Under the pieces are notes generated by a model. That model searched no databases, was not told where the DNA came from, and worked only from the letters and a program-made list of their open reading frames with translations. Position numbers and translations under genes: made by a program. 64,000 nt of DNA from Gammaproteobacteria bacterium (GTDB lineage: Bacteria > Pseudomonadota > Gammaproteobacteria > Thiotrichales > Thiotrichaceae): positions 1-64,000 of the forward strand of contig JAHJJD010000127.1 of the NCBI GenBank assembly GCA_018822845.1, written 5' to 3'. How positions within the stretch are numbered: the stretch's first letter is position 1; every line of letters begins with the position of its first letter. This document shows, in pieces, positions 1-8,529 of this stretch.

Positions 1-170
1 TGTCAAGCACTTTTTTAAACTCTCTTTCTTGCCTCCGGAAATTCATAATCTTCGACCTAAGTACCTGATTTCCTTTCCGTTTTCAGACCGCTTCCGGCCT
101 GATGAAGTGGCGCATTATACAGCCACCATTCAGCCCGTCAACACCCAACATGAAACTTTTCTTAAAAATC

Positions 171-935
171 TTATCGCACTTCCAGCCAATCAACCCCATG
201 ACTTTGATTTGCAAGCTGAATCCAGTTTTCGTCACAGCCAGCCCCAACACATAATGCCTGATGGGCGTACTGGGGAAGATTGTTGTTTTCACTCAGATGC
301 ATTCCAACCAGGTGCTGCAAACCACTCAGATCGATCTGCTCCAATAGTTGTGTTGACTGTTTGTTATCCAGATGACCATAACGACCAGCCACCCGCGCTT
401 TCAGGGAGGGCGGGTACGGGCCATTGGCCAGCATGCCTGCATCGTAGTTGCATTCCAGCATGAGGGCATCCAGCCGCTGAAGCATCTGGATGATCAAGGG
501 AGTAAGACTGCCGACGTCGGTGAGGATACCAAGCTGGCGATTACCGTTGCTGAAAACAAACTGACAGGGTTCCCGCGCATCATGAGGAACAGGGAATGGC
601 GTTACATGCAGATCGTTGATTTCCAGCGCCTGATGTACGTTGATGTAATGGGTACGGGAGAACTGGGTGTCACGCATTGCATGACAGGTACCGACAGTGA
701 GCCAGACCGGGATATTGTAGCGCCGTGAAAGCCGCCCAACGCCCGCAGCGTGATCGCCATGCTCGTGAGTAACCAGAATGGCAGTAAGTGTTTGAGGAGG
801 ACACCCCAGCCGGTGCAAACGGCGTTCGGTTTCACCGAGGGTGAAACCGCAATCAAGCAGAATCCGGGTCTTGCCGGATTCTATCAGCGCGCCATTGCCT
901 TTACTGCCGCTACCCAGCGAGGCAAAACGCAGCAT
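171..935 (-). CDS. MBL-fold metallohydrolase, YycJ/WalJ-like
   Basis: This 254-residue protein is a metallo-beta-lactamase fold hydrolase of the YycJ/WalJ type. The metal-binding motif THEHGDH lies at residues 56-62, after an N-terminal GSGSKGN segment typical of this subfamily. Members are predicted phosphodiesterases or nucleases binding two metals; the substrate here cannot be read from the sequence. Its start codon shares one base with the stop codon of bamC (TGATG), so the two genes are translationally coupled and transcribed together behind dapA. No signal peptide is visible, so it is probably cytoplasmic. Confidence 0.88.
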   Translation of the reverse strand: MLRFASLGSGSKGNGALIESGKTRILLDCGFTLGETERRLHRLGCPPQTLTAILVTHEHGDHAAGVGRLSRRYNIPVWLTVGTCHAMRDTQFSRTHYINVHQALEINDLHVTPFPVPHDAREPCQFVFSNGNRQLGILTDVGSLTPLIIQMLQRLDALMLECNYDAGMLANGPYPPSLKARVAGRYGHLDNKQSTQLLEQIDLSGLQHLVGMHLSENNNLPQYAHQALCVGAGCDENWIQLANQSHGVDWLEVR

Positions 936-2050
936 CAGCGCTCAAATTCGGCTTTCAGGCGCTCCAGCAAATCCTTGGCAATGCCTGGTTTCAATGGGGA
1001 GCCATCAGCATCACCTACCGTGATGACACTACGATTACCGGCATCAGCAATCTGAATCTGGTAACGGCTGCCAATCTTGAGCATATCCCGGTCAGACTTG
1101 AACACACGACTGAAGAAGCTCTGCTGTTCCTTGCCATCCGGTGCACCCTGGTAGGAAGCCACATAAACGCCCTGCCCTCGCTGCTGGTCTTCAATACTCA
1201 TACCAACCCGCTGCAACATGACGCCGGTACGAATCCATACATCATTGGCTCCACCTCCAACAACCAGGGCAGGATGACCACCTTCCAGTTGCGTCATGGC
1301 GACTGACACGGATGTGAGACTGGATTCCGGAACCGGCGCAGCACTTTTCGCAGGGTCGCCACCTTGCAGGAAGACCATCAGGCGGTTAAGGATTTCAGCC
1401 TCAAGCTCGGGGCGGGAAGGCGCATACTGCCATTTGGTACCCGTGCCACTGACAAATTCTTCTGTCCGCTCATGGCTGACATAAATACTCGTTGCCTGCG
1501 CAGAGGAACGCTCCAGACGCAGCTTGTAACGGTCACGGCTACCAGCGTCATACATACCCTCGAAAGCCTTGCCGAGTAACTTGCGAATCCCGTCCAGCGG
1601 AATCTCCGCCTTGTTTTCCGCCCACTCGGTTTCCATAATGCCTACGCGCGGCTCATCACGCTTGATGGCAACGCCCATGACACGCCAGAATTCCTGCAAC
1701 TTGGGCCAAACAGCCTCTGCCGGAGCAGCCACCTGCAACCAGCGCACATTGCCATCACGTTGCAGCTGAATACCTGCATTGGTTGGCAGCACGGTGCGAT
1801 CATCACTTTTCGCCTTGCCACTGGCCAAAGCTGCGGCACTGACCGCCCCTCCCGGAATCATGGCATAGGTTGGGTCATAATTCGGCGCACTCAAATCTGG
1901 TGGAACTTCCAGCGTATTGATACTACTGCTGTTCTTGTAGTTGATGCGGTCACCCACATCGAAATCAAGGGAACCACAGGCCGATAACACCAGTACGGAA
2001 CTGATGACCAAAGTTGAACGCGACAGATAGCGGATATTCATGGGGTTCAT
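935..2050 (-). CDS. bamC: Outer membrane assembly lipoprotein BamC (NlpB)
   Basis: BamC is the lipoprotein subunit of the BAM complex that inserts beta-barrel proteins into the outer membrane. The 371-residue product has a lipoprotein signal peptide with lipobox LSAC at residues 22-25 (Cys25 lipidated). A BamC-type unstructured N-terminal stretch and two helix-grip domains follow. Gene order dapA-bamC is the same as in E. coli, which supports the name, because BamC sequences diverge strongly. An internal ATG three codons downstream (2041) is an alternative start. It lies 19 bp after dapA and overlaps the next gene by one base. Confidence 0.88.
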   Translation of the reverse strand: MNPMNIRYLSRSTLVISSVLVLSACGSLDFDVGDRINYKNSSSINTLEVPPDLSAPNYDPTYAMIPGGAVSAAALASGKAKSDDRTVLPTNAGIQLQRDGNVRWLQVAAPAEAVWPKLQEFWRVMGVAIKRDEPRVGIMETEWAENKAEIPLDGIRKLLGKAFEGMYDAGSRDRYKLRLERSSAQATSIYVSHERTEEFVSGTGTKWQYAPSRPELEAEILNRLMVFLQGGDPAKSAAPVPESSLTSVSVAMTQLEGGHPALVVGGGANDVWIRTGVMLQRVGMSIEDQQRGQGVYVASYQGAPDGKEQQSFFSRVFKSDRDMLKIGSRYQIQIADAGNRSVITVGDADGSPLKPGIAKDLLERLKAEFER

Positions 2051-2069
2051 TACGTATACCGTTTAACAA

Positions 2070-2951
2070 CTAACACTCAATGCCTGCCTTGCGCATGGCC
2101 GCCAGTACACGAGGTTGAATCCCCTCGGAACATGGCACCAGTGGCAGACGGATACCTCGTTCATCACCGTACCCCATCCGGGCCAGTGCCCATTTGACAG
2201 GAATCGGGTTAGGTTCGAGAAACAGGTCTTTATGTAAATCTTCCAGCGCTGCATTGATGCGACTGGCTGTTTCGCGATCTCCCGCCAGCGCTGCCGCACA
2301 CATATCATGCATGGCCTTGGGAGCGACGTTGGCTGTGACGGAAATATCGCCTTTACCGCCCATCAGGATCAGCTCCATCGCGGTTGCATCATCGCCGCTG
2401 TACACATCCATGCGGTCGCCGCAGCGCTGCAGAATTTCTTTCGCACGCTCCAGATTACCGGTTGCTTCCTTGACACCAACGATATTGGAAATTGACGCCA
2501 GACGCTCTATGGTTTCCGGCAGCAGGTCACAAGCGGTACGACCCGGCACATTATAGAGGATCTGCGGAATGGCGACCCGCTCGGCGATCATCTTGTAATG
2601 CTGATACAAGCCTTCCTGGGTCGGCTTGTTGTAATAAGGCGTTACCAGCAGGCAGGCATCCGCCCCATCCTGCATGGCGATTTCAGTCATCTCGATCGCC
2701 TCGGCGGTACTGTTGGAGCCAGTGCCCGCAATCACGGGAATCTTGCCACCAACCAGATCAACCACACGTTTCATGACATGGCGGTGTTCCTTGTAGTCCA
2801 AAGTTGCCGACTCGCCAGTAGTACCAACCGCCACAATGGCATCGGTACCGTTTTCCAGGTGAAAAGACACCAGTGCTTCCAATGCTGTCTCATCAATGTC
2901 CCCGCTTGCTGTCATCGGGGTAATGAGCGCCACCATACTGCCGCGAAACAT
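2070..2951 (-). CDS. dapA: 4-hydroxy-tetrahydrodipicolinate synthase
   Basis: DapA condenses pyruvate with aspartate semialdehyde in the diaminopimelate/lysine pathway. The 293-residue protein begins MFRGSMVALITPM as in E. coli DapA. It carries the Schiff-base lysine at residue 161 in VGVKEATG and the GTTGES motif near residue 45. The open frame extends upstream to 3008, but the ATG at 2951 is preferred because GGAG sits six bases before it and the homologous N-terminus starts there. bamC follows after 19 bp, so the two are probably one transcript. Confidence 0.97.
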   Translation of the reverse strand: MFRGSMVALITPMTASGDIDETALEALVSFHLENGTDAIVAVGTTGESATLDYKEHRHVMKRVVDLVGGKIPVIAGTGSNSTAEAIEMTEIAMQDGADACLLVTPYYNKPTQEGLYQHYKMIAERVAIPQILYNVPGRTACDLLPETIERLASISNIVGVKEATGNLERAKEILQRCGDRMDVYSGDDATAMELILMGGKGDISVTANVAPKAMHDMCAAALAGDRETASRINAALEDLHKDLFLEPNPIPVKWALARMGYGDERGIRLPLVPCSEGIQPRVLAAMRKAGIEC

Positions 2952-3066
2952 GAGATCCTCCAAAAAATAATTTGACAGCATACTACTGGCGCGGTTAATG
3001 AAACACAAGCACTACACAGGGCCTGTATGACTGCCCACTATCACCAACCTGAAAGGAACCAGCAAC

Positions 3067-3540
3067 ATGACAACACCAAGCATAGGACAAGCCGTTCCAG
3101 ACTTTGCTGCGGCGGCAACCTCCGGCAAAACTTTCCGCCTGTCTGAATTTAAGGAAAAAGCCAACATTGTTCTCTATTTTTATCCCAAGGACAGTACACC
3201 CGGATGCACGACCGAGGGGCAGGATTTTCGTGACGCCCACGAGTACTTTCAGGCAGCAGATACCGAAATCGTTGGTATCTCCCGCGACAGCCTGAAATCA
3301 CACGAAAACTTCAAGGCCAAACAGTCGTTTCCATTCGAATTGTTGTCTGACAAGGATGAGGCCATCTGCAACCTGTTCGATGTCATCAAGATGAAAAACA
3401 TGTATGGCAAACAGGTGCGAGGCATTGAGCGTAGCACCTTCCTGATTGACAAACAGGGAATCCTGCGCCATGAATGGAGAAAAGTTTCCGTCAAAGGCCA
3501 CGTAGATGCCCTACTTGAGGCTGTACGCGCCTTGTCCTAA
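3067..3540 (+). CDS. bcp: Thioredoxin-dependent peroxiredoxin, BCP/PrxQ family
   Basis: A 157-residue BCP/PrxQ peroxiredoxin that reduces hydrogen peroxide and organic hydroperoxides in the cytoplasm. The peroxidatic cysteine is Cys47 in the motif TPGCTTEG. The resolving cysteine that E. coli BCP has five residues later is glutamine here, so this is the one-Cys or atypical form; the other cysteine seen is Cys101. It is transcribed divergently from dapA and lies 24 bp upstream of the phoH-like gene. A GAAAGGAACC ribosome-binding site precedes the ATG. Confidence 0.93.
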   Translation: MTTPSIGQAVPDFAAAATSGKTFRLSEFKEKANIVLYFYPKDSTPGCTTEGQDFRDAHEYFQAADTEIVGISRDSLKSHENFKAKQSFPFELLSDKDEAICNLFDVIKMKNMYGKQVRGIERSTFLIDKQGILRHEWRKVSVKGHVDALLEAVRALS

Positions 3541-3564
3541 CCACGACAACACATCAGGAACAAC

Positions 3565-4986
3565 ATGAGCCCAGCACATTCCGCCCATACCCACGAAAAA
3601 CGCCTGTTTGTCCTCGATACCAATGTACTGATGCACGACCCGACTGCCTTGTTCCGCTTTCAGGAACATGACATTTTTCTGCCCATGGTCGTACTGGAAG
3701 AGCTCGACCGCAGCAAGAAAGGCGTGTCGGAAGTAGCGCGCAACGTGCGTCAAGTCAGCCGTTTCCTGGACGACCTGATGGCGGGGGTGGAAGCTTCCGC
3801 GATACACGAAGGTATTTCACTGGCCCGTGATTTCCTCAAAGCCAACGGCAAAGGCTCCACTGGTCGCCTGCTGTTCCAGACGGAAGCGCTGAACCTCAAA
3901 TTGCCACACGACTTGCCGGGCGACTCGCCAGACAACAACATCCTGAGCGTGGCGCTGAGTCTGTGCAAAAAGCACCCGGAACGTGATGTCATACTGGTTT
4001 CCAAAGACATCAACCTGCGCATCAAGGCCACCATTGTCGGCCTGAAAGCAGAGGACTATTTCAACGACCAGGTGCTGGATGACGCTGACCTGCTACCGAC
4101 AGGCTTCCATGAATTGCCCAGCGATTTCTGGGAAAAGCATTCGAAGGAAATGAAATCTTGGCAGGAACAGGGGCATACCTTCTACAAACTGGTTGGCCCG
4201 ATGACTAATGAATGGCTGCCTGGGCATTTCCTTGCCATGCCGGGTGATTCACCGTTTGAAGCCATTGTGCGCGAAAAAGCGCCTGACCATACCGTGATCG
4301 AAACCATCCGCGATTTCAGCGAACCACGTCACGCCGTGTGGGGAATCAATGCCCGTAACCGCGAGCAGAATTTCGCCTTGAACCTGCTGATGGACCCTGA
4401 AATCGACATCGTGACCCTGCTGGGTGCTGCCGGTACGGGCAAAACCCTGCTGACACTGGCGGCAGGTTTGGCGCAACTACTTGATGAACAACTCTACAAG
4501 GAAATCATCATGACCCGCGTCACCGTTCCGGTTGGCGAAGACATTGGCTTCCTGCCCGGTACGGAAGAGGAAAAAATGGCTCCATGGATGGGCGCACTGA
4601 TGGATAACCTGGAAGTCCTGACCCAACCCAGCAATGGCGGCAAATGGGGACGTAACGCGACTGATGAATTCCTGATGAGCAAGATCAAGATCAAATCACT
4701 GAACTTCATGCGTGGGCGTACCTTCCTCAACCGCTTTATCATCATCGACGAAGCGCAAAATCTGACACCGAAACAGATGAAAACCCTGATAACCCGCGCA
4801 GGCCCCGGCACCAAAGTTGTCTGCCTTGGCAATATTGCCCAGATTGATACGCCTTACTTGACGGAAACCTCATCGGGGCTAACCTATGTGGTCGACCGGT
4901 TCAAAGGCTGGGAACATGGCGGGCACGTTACCCTGCAACGAGGGGAACGTTCACGTCTGGCAGATTACGCTTCCGATCATTTATAA
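3565..4986 (+). CDS. PIN domain-PhoH family ATPase
   Basis: A 473-residue protein with an N-terminal PIN nuclease-like domain (about residues 10-150, opening FVLDTNVLMHDP) and a C-terminal PhoH ATPase domain (about 255-473). The Walker A GAAGTGKT is near residue 287 and the Walker B FIIIDEAQN near 390. PIN-PhoH (YlaK/PhoH2) proteins are predicted or shown to act as RNA helicase-nucleases. The conserved acidic residue of the PIN active site (LDTN) is present. It sits between bcp and the dedA-type gene on the plus strand, with 12 bp to the latter. Confidence 0.92.
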   Translation: MSPAHSAHTHEKRLFVLDTNVLMHDPTALFRFQEHDIFLPMVVLEELDRSKKGVSEVARNVRQVSRFLDDLMAGVEASAIHEGISLARDFLKANGKGSTGRLLFQTEALNLKLPHDLPGDSPDNNILSVALSLCKKHPERDVILVSKDINLRIKATIVGLKAEDYFNDQVLDDADLLPTGFHELPSDFWEKHSKEMKSWQEQGHTFYKLVGPMTNEWLPGHFLAMPGDSPFEAIVREKAPDHTVIETIRDFSEPRHAVWGINARNREQNFALNLLMDPEIDIVTLLGAAGTGKTLLTLAAGLAQLLDEQLYKEIIMTRVTVPVGEDIGFLPGTEEEKMAPWMGALMDNLEVLTQPSNGGKWGRNATDEFLMSKIKIKSLNFMRGRTFLNRFIIIDEAQNLTPKQMKTLITRAGPGTKVVCLGNIAQIDTPYLTETSSGLTYVVDRFKGWEHGGHVTLQRGERSRLADYASDHL

Positions 4987-4998
4987 ACAGGAATTCGC

Positions 4999-5601
4999 AT
5001 GTTGCACGATTTTATAGACTGGGTTTTAGCCACAGTTGAAGCTTGGGGCTATCTGGGCATTTTCATCGCCATGGCAATGGAATCTACCGTGTTGCCGGTT
5101 CCCAGTGAACTGGTAGTGATTCCGGCGGGGATGCTGGCCTATCAGGGCAAAATGAGCCTGCTTGGGGTCATTCTGGCCTCTACTACTGGCAGCCTGCTGG
5201 GCGCGACCATCAACTACATCTTTGCCATGTGGGTTGGCCGCCCGTTTCTGGAGAAATACGGCAAGTATTTCTTTGTGCGCCCCGCGCTGTTACACAAAAC
5301 AGATGACTTCTTCACCAAACACGGTGCCATTTCAACCTTTACCGGACGCCTGATTCCGGGCATTCGCCACCTGATTTCGCTGCCCGCCGGGTTAGTACGG
5401 ATGAATTTCGCCTCGTTTGCCTTCTACACCACCTTTGGTGCCGGGCTGTGGTCGGTGGTGCTGGCGCTGTTCGGTTACTTCATCGGCGGGAGCCAGGCCG
5501 TCATTGAAGAAAACAAAATGCTGATTGTAGCGGGAACACTTGGCTTCGTGGCTCTGGTCATAGCGGGCTATTACTTCTGGCAGAAACGCCAGACAGCCTG
5601 A
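4999..5601 (+). CDS. DedA family (SNARE-associated) membrane protein
   Basis: A 200-residue inner membrane protein of the DedA family. Members act as lipid-carrier flippases or are needed for membrane homeostasis and cell division. The N-terminal ESTVLPVPSE motif (Glu and Pro near residues 30-38) and the conserved FTGRLIPGIRHLISLPAG region (around 115-132) are family signatures. A helix of residues about 175-193 closes the protein. It follows the phoH-like gene by 12 bp and converges with the LysR gene, whose stop lies 4 bp beyond. Confidence 0.93.
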   Translation: MLHDFIDWVLATVEAWGYLGIFIAMAMESTVLPVPSELVVIPAGMLAYQGKMSLLGVILASTTGSLLGATINYIFAMWVGRPFLEKYGKYFFVRPALLHKTDDFFTKHGAISTFTGRLIPGIRHLISLPAGLVRMNFASFAFYTTFGAGLWSVVLALFGYFIGGSQAVIEENKMLIVAGTLGFVALVIAGYYFWQKRQTA

Positions 5602-5605
5602 TCTG

Positions 5606-6496
5606 TCACCTCACCTGCAATTCGTGGATCAGGAATTCCACTAACGCCCGCGTCTTTTCCGGCAGGAACTGGCGCGTGGGGTAAACAGCATAAACGGATA
5701 CTGCCGAGGCGGAATACTTCGGCAGTACCGCAACCAGTTCGCCACGTAACAATTCTTCCTGCACCTCAAAATCGGGCAGCAAAGCGATACCCATGTTAGC
5801 CACTGCCGCTTGCTTGAGCACCTCACCATTATTGGCGCAAAACTGCCCCCGCACCTGCACACGAATTTCCTTGCCCTCAGCATCATGAAAAAGCCAGCCT
5901 TCGCGATGGCTGACATTGGTGTAATGCAGGCATTGATGCTGGCTGAGTTCTTCCGGCGATTGCGGCATGCCATGAGCCGCCATATAGCCCGGTGATGCAA
6001 CCGGTAACAGATAAGCATTTTCCAGTTTGCGTGCCACCAGGCGGGAGTCTTCCAGCCTGCCAATACGGATAACCACATCATAATCACCACTGGCTGCATC
6101 AATGTAAGCATCATCCAGATGCGCAGTCAGGTGAATCTCGGGGTGATATTGCAGGAAACGGATCAGTAAACCGGTCAGGCGCATCTTGCCGTAAGTCATC
6201 GGCATATTGATACGCAAGACCCCACTCAGCTTTCCCTGCATCGCCAGCAATTGCTGATCGACGCGAGCGACTTCCTCAAGGATTTCGTGGCAATGCTGGT
6301 AGTAATAATGCCCTGCGTCGGTCAGCGCCAACTGGCGGGTATTGCGCGTCAGCAGCCGGGCACCGAGTTCACTTTCCAGCATTTTCAGCCGCTTGCTGAC
6401 AGCCGCAACCGTCAGCTCCAGCCGGTCAGCCGCAGCAGTAATGGAACCAGCGTCAACTACCGCTACAAAGCTTTCCATATATTCCAGTCGGCTCAT
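5606..6496 (-). CDS. LysR-type transcriptional regulator
   Basis: A 296-residue LysR regulator. Residues 1-60 form the winged helix-turn-helix, and the rest is the periplasmic-binding-protein-like effector domain. It is of the subgroup often found beside pirin, dehydrogenase or quinone genes. The ATG at 6496 is chosen over an upstream TTG (6502) because AAAGG lies six bases before it. It is divergent from the pirin-cytochrome b561-yceI genes across about 105 bp, so it probably regulates them and itself; the effector is unknown. Confidence 0.93.
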   Translation of the reverse strand: MSRLEYMESFVAVVDAGSITAAADRLELTVAAVSKRLKMLESELGARLLTRNTRQLALTDAGHYYYQHCHEILEEVARVDQQLLAMQGKLSGVLRINMPMTYGKMRLTGLLIRFLQYHPEIHLTAHLDDAYIDAASGDYDVVIRIGRLEDSRLVARKLENAYLLPVASPGYMAAHGMPQSPEELSQHQCLHYTNVSHREGWLFHDAEGKEIRVQVRGQFCANNGEVLKQAAVANMGIALLPDFEVQEELLRGELVAVLPKYSASAVSVYAVYPTRQFLPEKTRALVEFLIHELQVR

Positions 6497-6601
6497 TATC
6501 AACCTTTAGTTAAGAGTGCATTCAATATTTATGCCTTTTTTAAGAAAAGATTAAATCTTATTATTTCACTCAAGTAAAGACGAACAGAGGAGTTCCACCA
6601 C

Positions 6602-7297
6602 ATGAACATCATCAGGGCAGGCTCTCGCGGCGCGTTCAAGAATGAATGGCTCGATAGCCGCCACAGTTTTTCGTTTGGCGAATATTACGATCCAAACCGG
6701 ATGGGTTTTTCCACCTTGCGTGTCATCAACGAAGACTGGGTGGCGGCCAAAGGCGGTTTTCCCACACACGGGCATCGTGATATGGAAATCATCACCTACG
6801 TCATGGAAGGTGCACTTTCGCACAAGGATAGCCTGGGCAATGGCAGCACCATCCGCCCCGGTGATGTGCAACGCATGAGCGCGGGGCGCGGTATCCTGCA
6901 TTCCGAGTTCAACCATTCGACGGATGAGAGCGTGCATTTGCTGCAAATCTGGATTTTGCCAAAATTTTCCGGCATCCAGCCCGGCTATGCGCAAGCGTAT
7001 TTTCCGCTGGAGGAGCGGCGCGGCAAGCTGCAACTGGTTGCCTCCGCCGATGGGCGCGAAGACTCGCTGAGCATGAATACCGACGCCAGCCTGTACGCCA
7101 GTATTCTGGAGGCAGGTCAAACCGCTTACTTTGTAAAGCCCGAAAAGCGTGCGGTTTACGTGCATGTTGCGCGGGGTGAGCTATTACTGAATGGCGAGCA
7201 CTTGCAGGCTGGCGATGCCGCAGAAATCCGCGAAGAAACGGAACTGGCGTTCTCGGCGGATACATCGGCAGAATTTTTGCTGTTTGATTTGCCGTAA
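6602..7297 (+). CDS. Pirin family protein (bicupin)
   Basis: A 231-residue bicupin of the pirin family. The N-terminal cupin has the metal ligands in FPTHGHRDMEIITYVMEG (residues about 58-75) and the later HSEFNHS. Some bacterial pirins (YhhW type) oxidise quercetin in vitro; the physiological role is unknown. A GAGGAG ribosome-binding site precedes the ATG. The gene heads a plus-strand unit with cytochrome b561 and YceI, opposite a LysR gene, which suggests an inducible redox or quinone-related operon. Confidence 0.92.
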   Translation: MNIIRAGSRGAFKNEWLDSRHSFSFGEYYDPNRMGFSTLRVINEDWVAAKGGFPTHGHRDMEIITYVMEGALSHKDSLGNGSTIRPGDVQRMSAGRGILHSEFNHSTDESVHLLQIWILPKFSGIQPGYAQAYFPLEERRGKLQLVASADGREDSLSMNTDASLYASILEAGQTAYFVKPEKRAVYVHVARGELLLNGEHLQAGDAAEIREETELAFSADTSAEFLLFDLP

Positions 7298-7319
7298 AGA
7301 GTCCAGGAAGGAGATGAGT

Positions 7320-7886
7320 ATGCAGACAGGGAATTCAGCACAGGCTTATGGCTGGGTCGCCATCCTGTTGCACTGGGGAATGGCCGTGGCATTGATCGCG
7401 ATGTATTTCGTCGGTGATTACATGGTCGAGCTGGAGTATTACGACCGCCTGTACCATACGCTGCCAGCCTTGCACAAGGCGACCGGCGTCATTCTGGGCG
7501 GATTGCTGCTGGTGCGGCTGGTGTGGATGTATTCCCAACCCCGCCCCCAGCCCCTCACTGGCCGTGCGCCCGCATTTACCCATCTGGCAGGCACGCTGGG
7601 GCATATGGCGCTTTACGCGCTACTACTGATCATGACAGTCAGCGGCTACCTGATTTCAACGGCGGAAGGGCATGGAATCAATGTGTTCGACTGGTTCGAG
7701 CTACCTGCCCTGTTACCCAAAAACGAGGATCGCGGCGAACTGGCGGGAGATATCCATGAAGTTGCCGGGTTCCTGCTCATTTTGTTGGTTGGCGTACACG
7801 CGCTGGCCGCCTTCATCCACCATTTTTACTGGAAAGACAACACCCTCACACGCATGTTGGGTATATCAAAGGAGCATCAATCATGA
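7320..7886 (+). CDS. Cytochrome b561
   Basis: A 188-residue di-heme cytochrome b561 of the inner membrane, probably a quinol-linked electron carrier. Four transmembrane helices are apparent, with histidines placed as axial heme ligands in HWGMA (helix 1), LHKATG (helix 2), the third helix, and [15 protein letters not shown] near the C-terminus. The frame is open upstream, but ATG 7320 is favoured because AGGAAGGAG lies six bases before it. Its last four bases overlap the yceI start (ATGA). In many proteobacteria such b561 genes sit next to yceI. Confidence 0.93.
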   Translation: MQTGNSAQAYGWVAILLHWGMAVALIAMYFVGDYMVELEYYDRLYHTLPALHKATGVILGGLLLVRLVWMYSQPRPQPLTGRAPAFTHLAGTLGHMALYALLLIMTVSGYLISTAEGHGINVFDWFELPALLPKNEDRGELAGDIHEVAGFLLILLVGVHALAAFIHHFYWKDNTLTRMLGISKEHQS

Positions 7887-8458
7887 AAAAAGCCATTGCA
7901 ACCTCACTGCTGGCGGTTGGCCTGCTGGCGGGCAACGCTGCTTACGCGGAAGACTACACCATCGACACCGAGGGCATGCACGCTTTCGTCCAGTTCCGCA
8001 TCAAGCATCTGGGCTATAGCTGGCTGTACGGACGTTTCAACGACTTCAACGGCACCTTCAGCTACGACCAAGCCAAGCCGGAAGACGCCAAGGTGGAAGT
8101 CACCATCAAGACCGACAGCGTGGATACCAACCATGCCGAGCGCAACAAACACTTGCGCAGCGATGATTTCCTTGATGTGGAAAAATTCCCGGAAGCCAAA
8201 TTCGTCAGCACCAAATATACACCGGGCGCGGATGGCGCAGGCAAGCTGGAGGGTAATCTGACCCTGCATGGTGTGACCAAACCAGTCTCAATTGATGTCA
8301 AGGAAATCGGCGCGGGTGAAGACCCTTGGGGTGGTTTCCGCCGTGGTTTCGAAGGCAGCACCGTGCTGACGCTGAAGGACTTCGACATCAAGAAGGATCT
8401 GGGGCCAGCTTCACAGGAACTGGAAATGATGTTGTCGATTGAAGGGGTACGGAAGTAA
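7883..8458 (+). CDS. YceI family periplasmic lipid-binding protein
   Basis: A 191-residue secreted YceI-family lipocalin-like protein. The N-terminal 22 residues form a Sec signal peptide ending in NAAYA. The mature part begins with the family's typical [21 protein letters not shown] region and includes the [15 protein letters not shown] block. YceI proteins bind polyisoprenoids or quinone-like lipids in the periplasm, which fits its coupling to cytochrome b561 by a four-base overlap. A strong hairpin terminator follows at 8471-8505. Confidence 0.94.
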   Translation: MKKAIATSLLAVGLLAGNAAYAEDYTIDTEGMHAFVQFRIKHLGYSWLYGRFNDFNGTFSYDQAKPEDAKVEVTIKTDSVDTNHAERNKHLRSDDFLDVEKFPEAKFVSTKYTPGADGAGKLEGNLTLHGVTKPVSIDVKEIGAGEDPWGGFRRGFEGSTVLTLKDFDIKKDLGPASQELEMMLSIEGVRK

Positions 8459-8470
8459 TCCTGCCAACAA

Positions 8471-8505
8471 AAAAGAAGCCCGCTACCTGAGCGGGCTTCT
8501 GCTTT
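8471..8505. terminator. Bidirectional intrinsic terminator
   Basis: A perfect 10-bp stem (gaagcccgct at 8475-8484 with agcgggcttc at 8490-8499) and a 5-base loop lie between the convergent yceI and hppA genes. The A-rich left flank and the T-containing right flank let it serve both strands. Confidence 0.9.
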
Positions 8506-8529
8506 CATCCAGCTATAAAACAGCCATCA

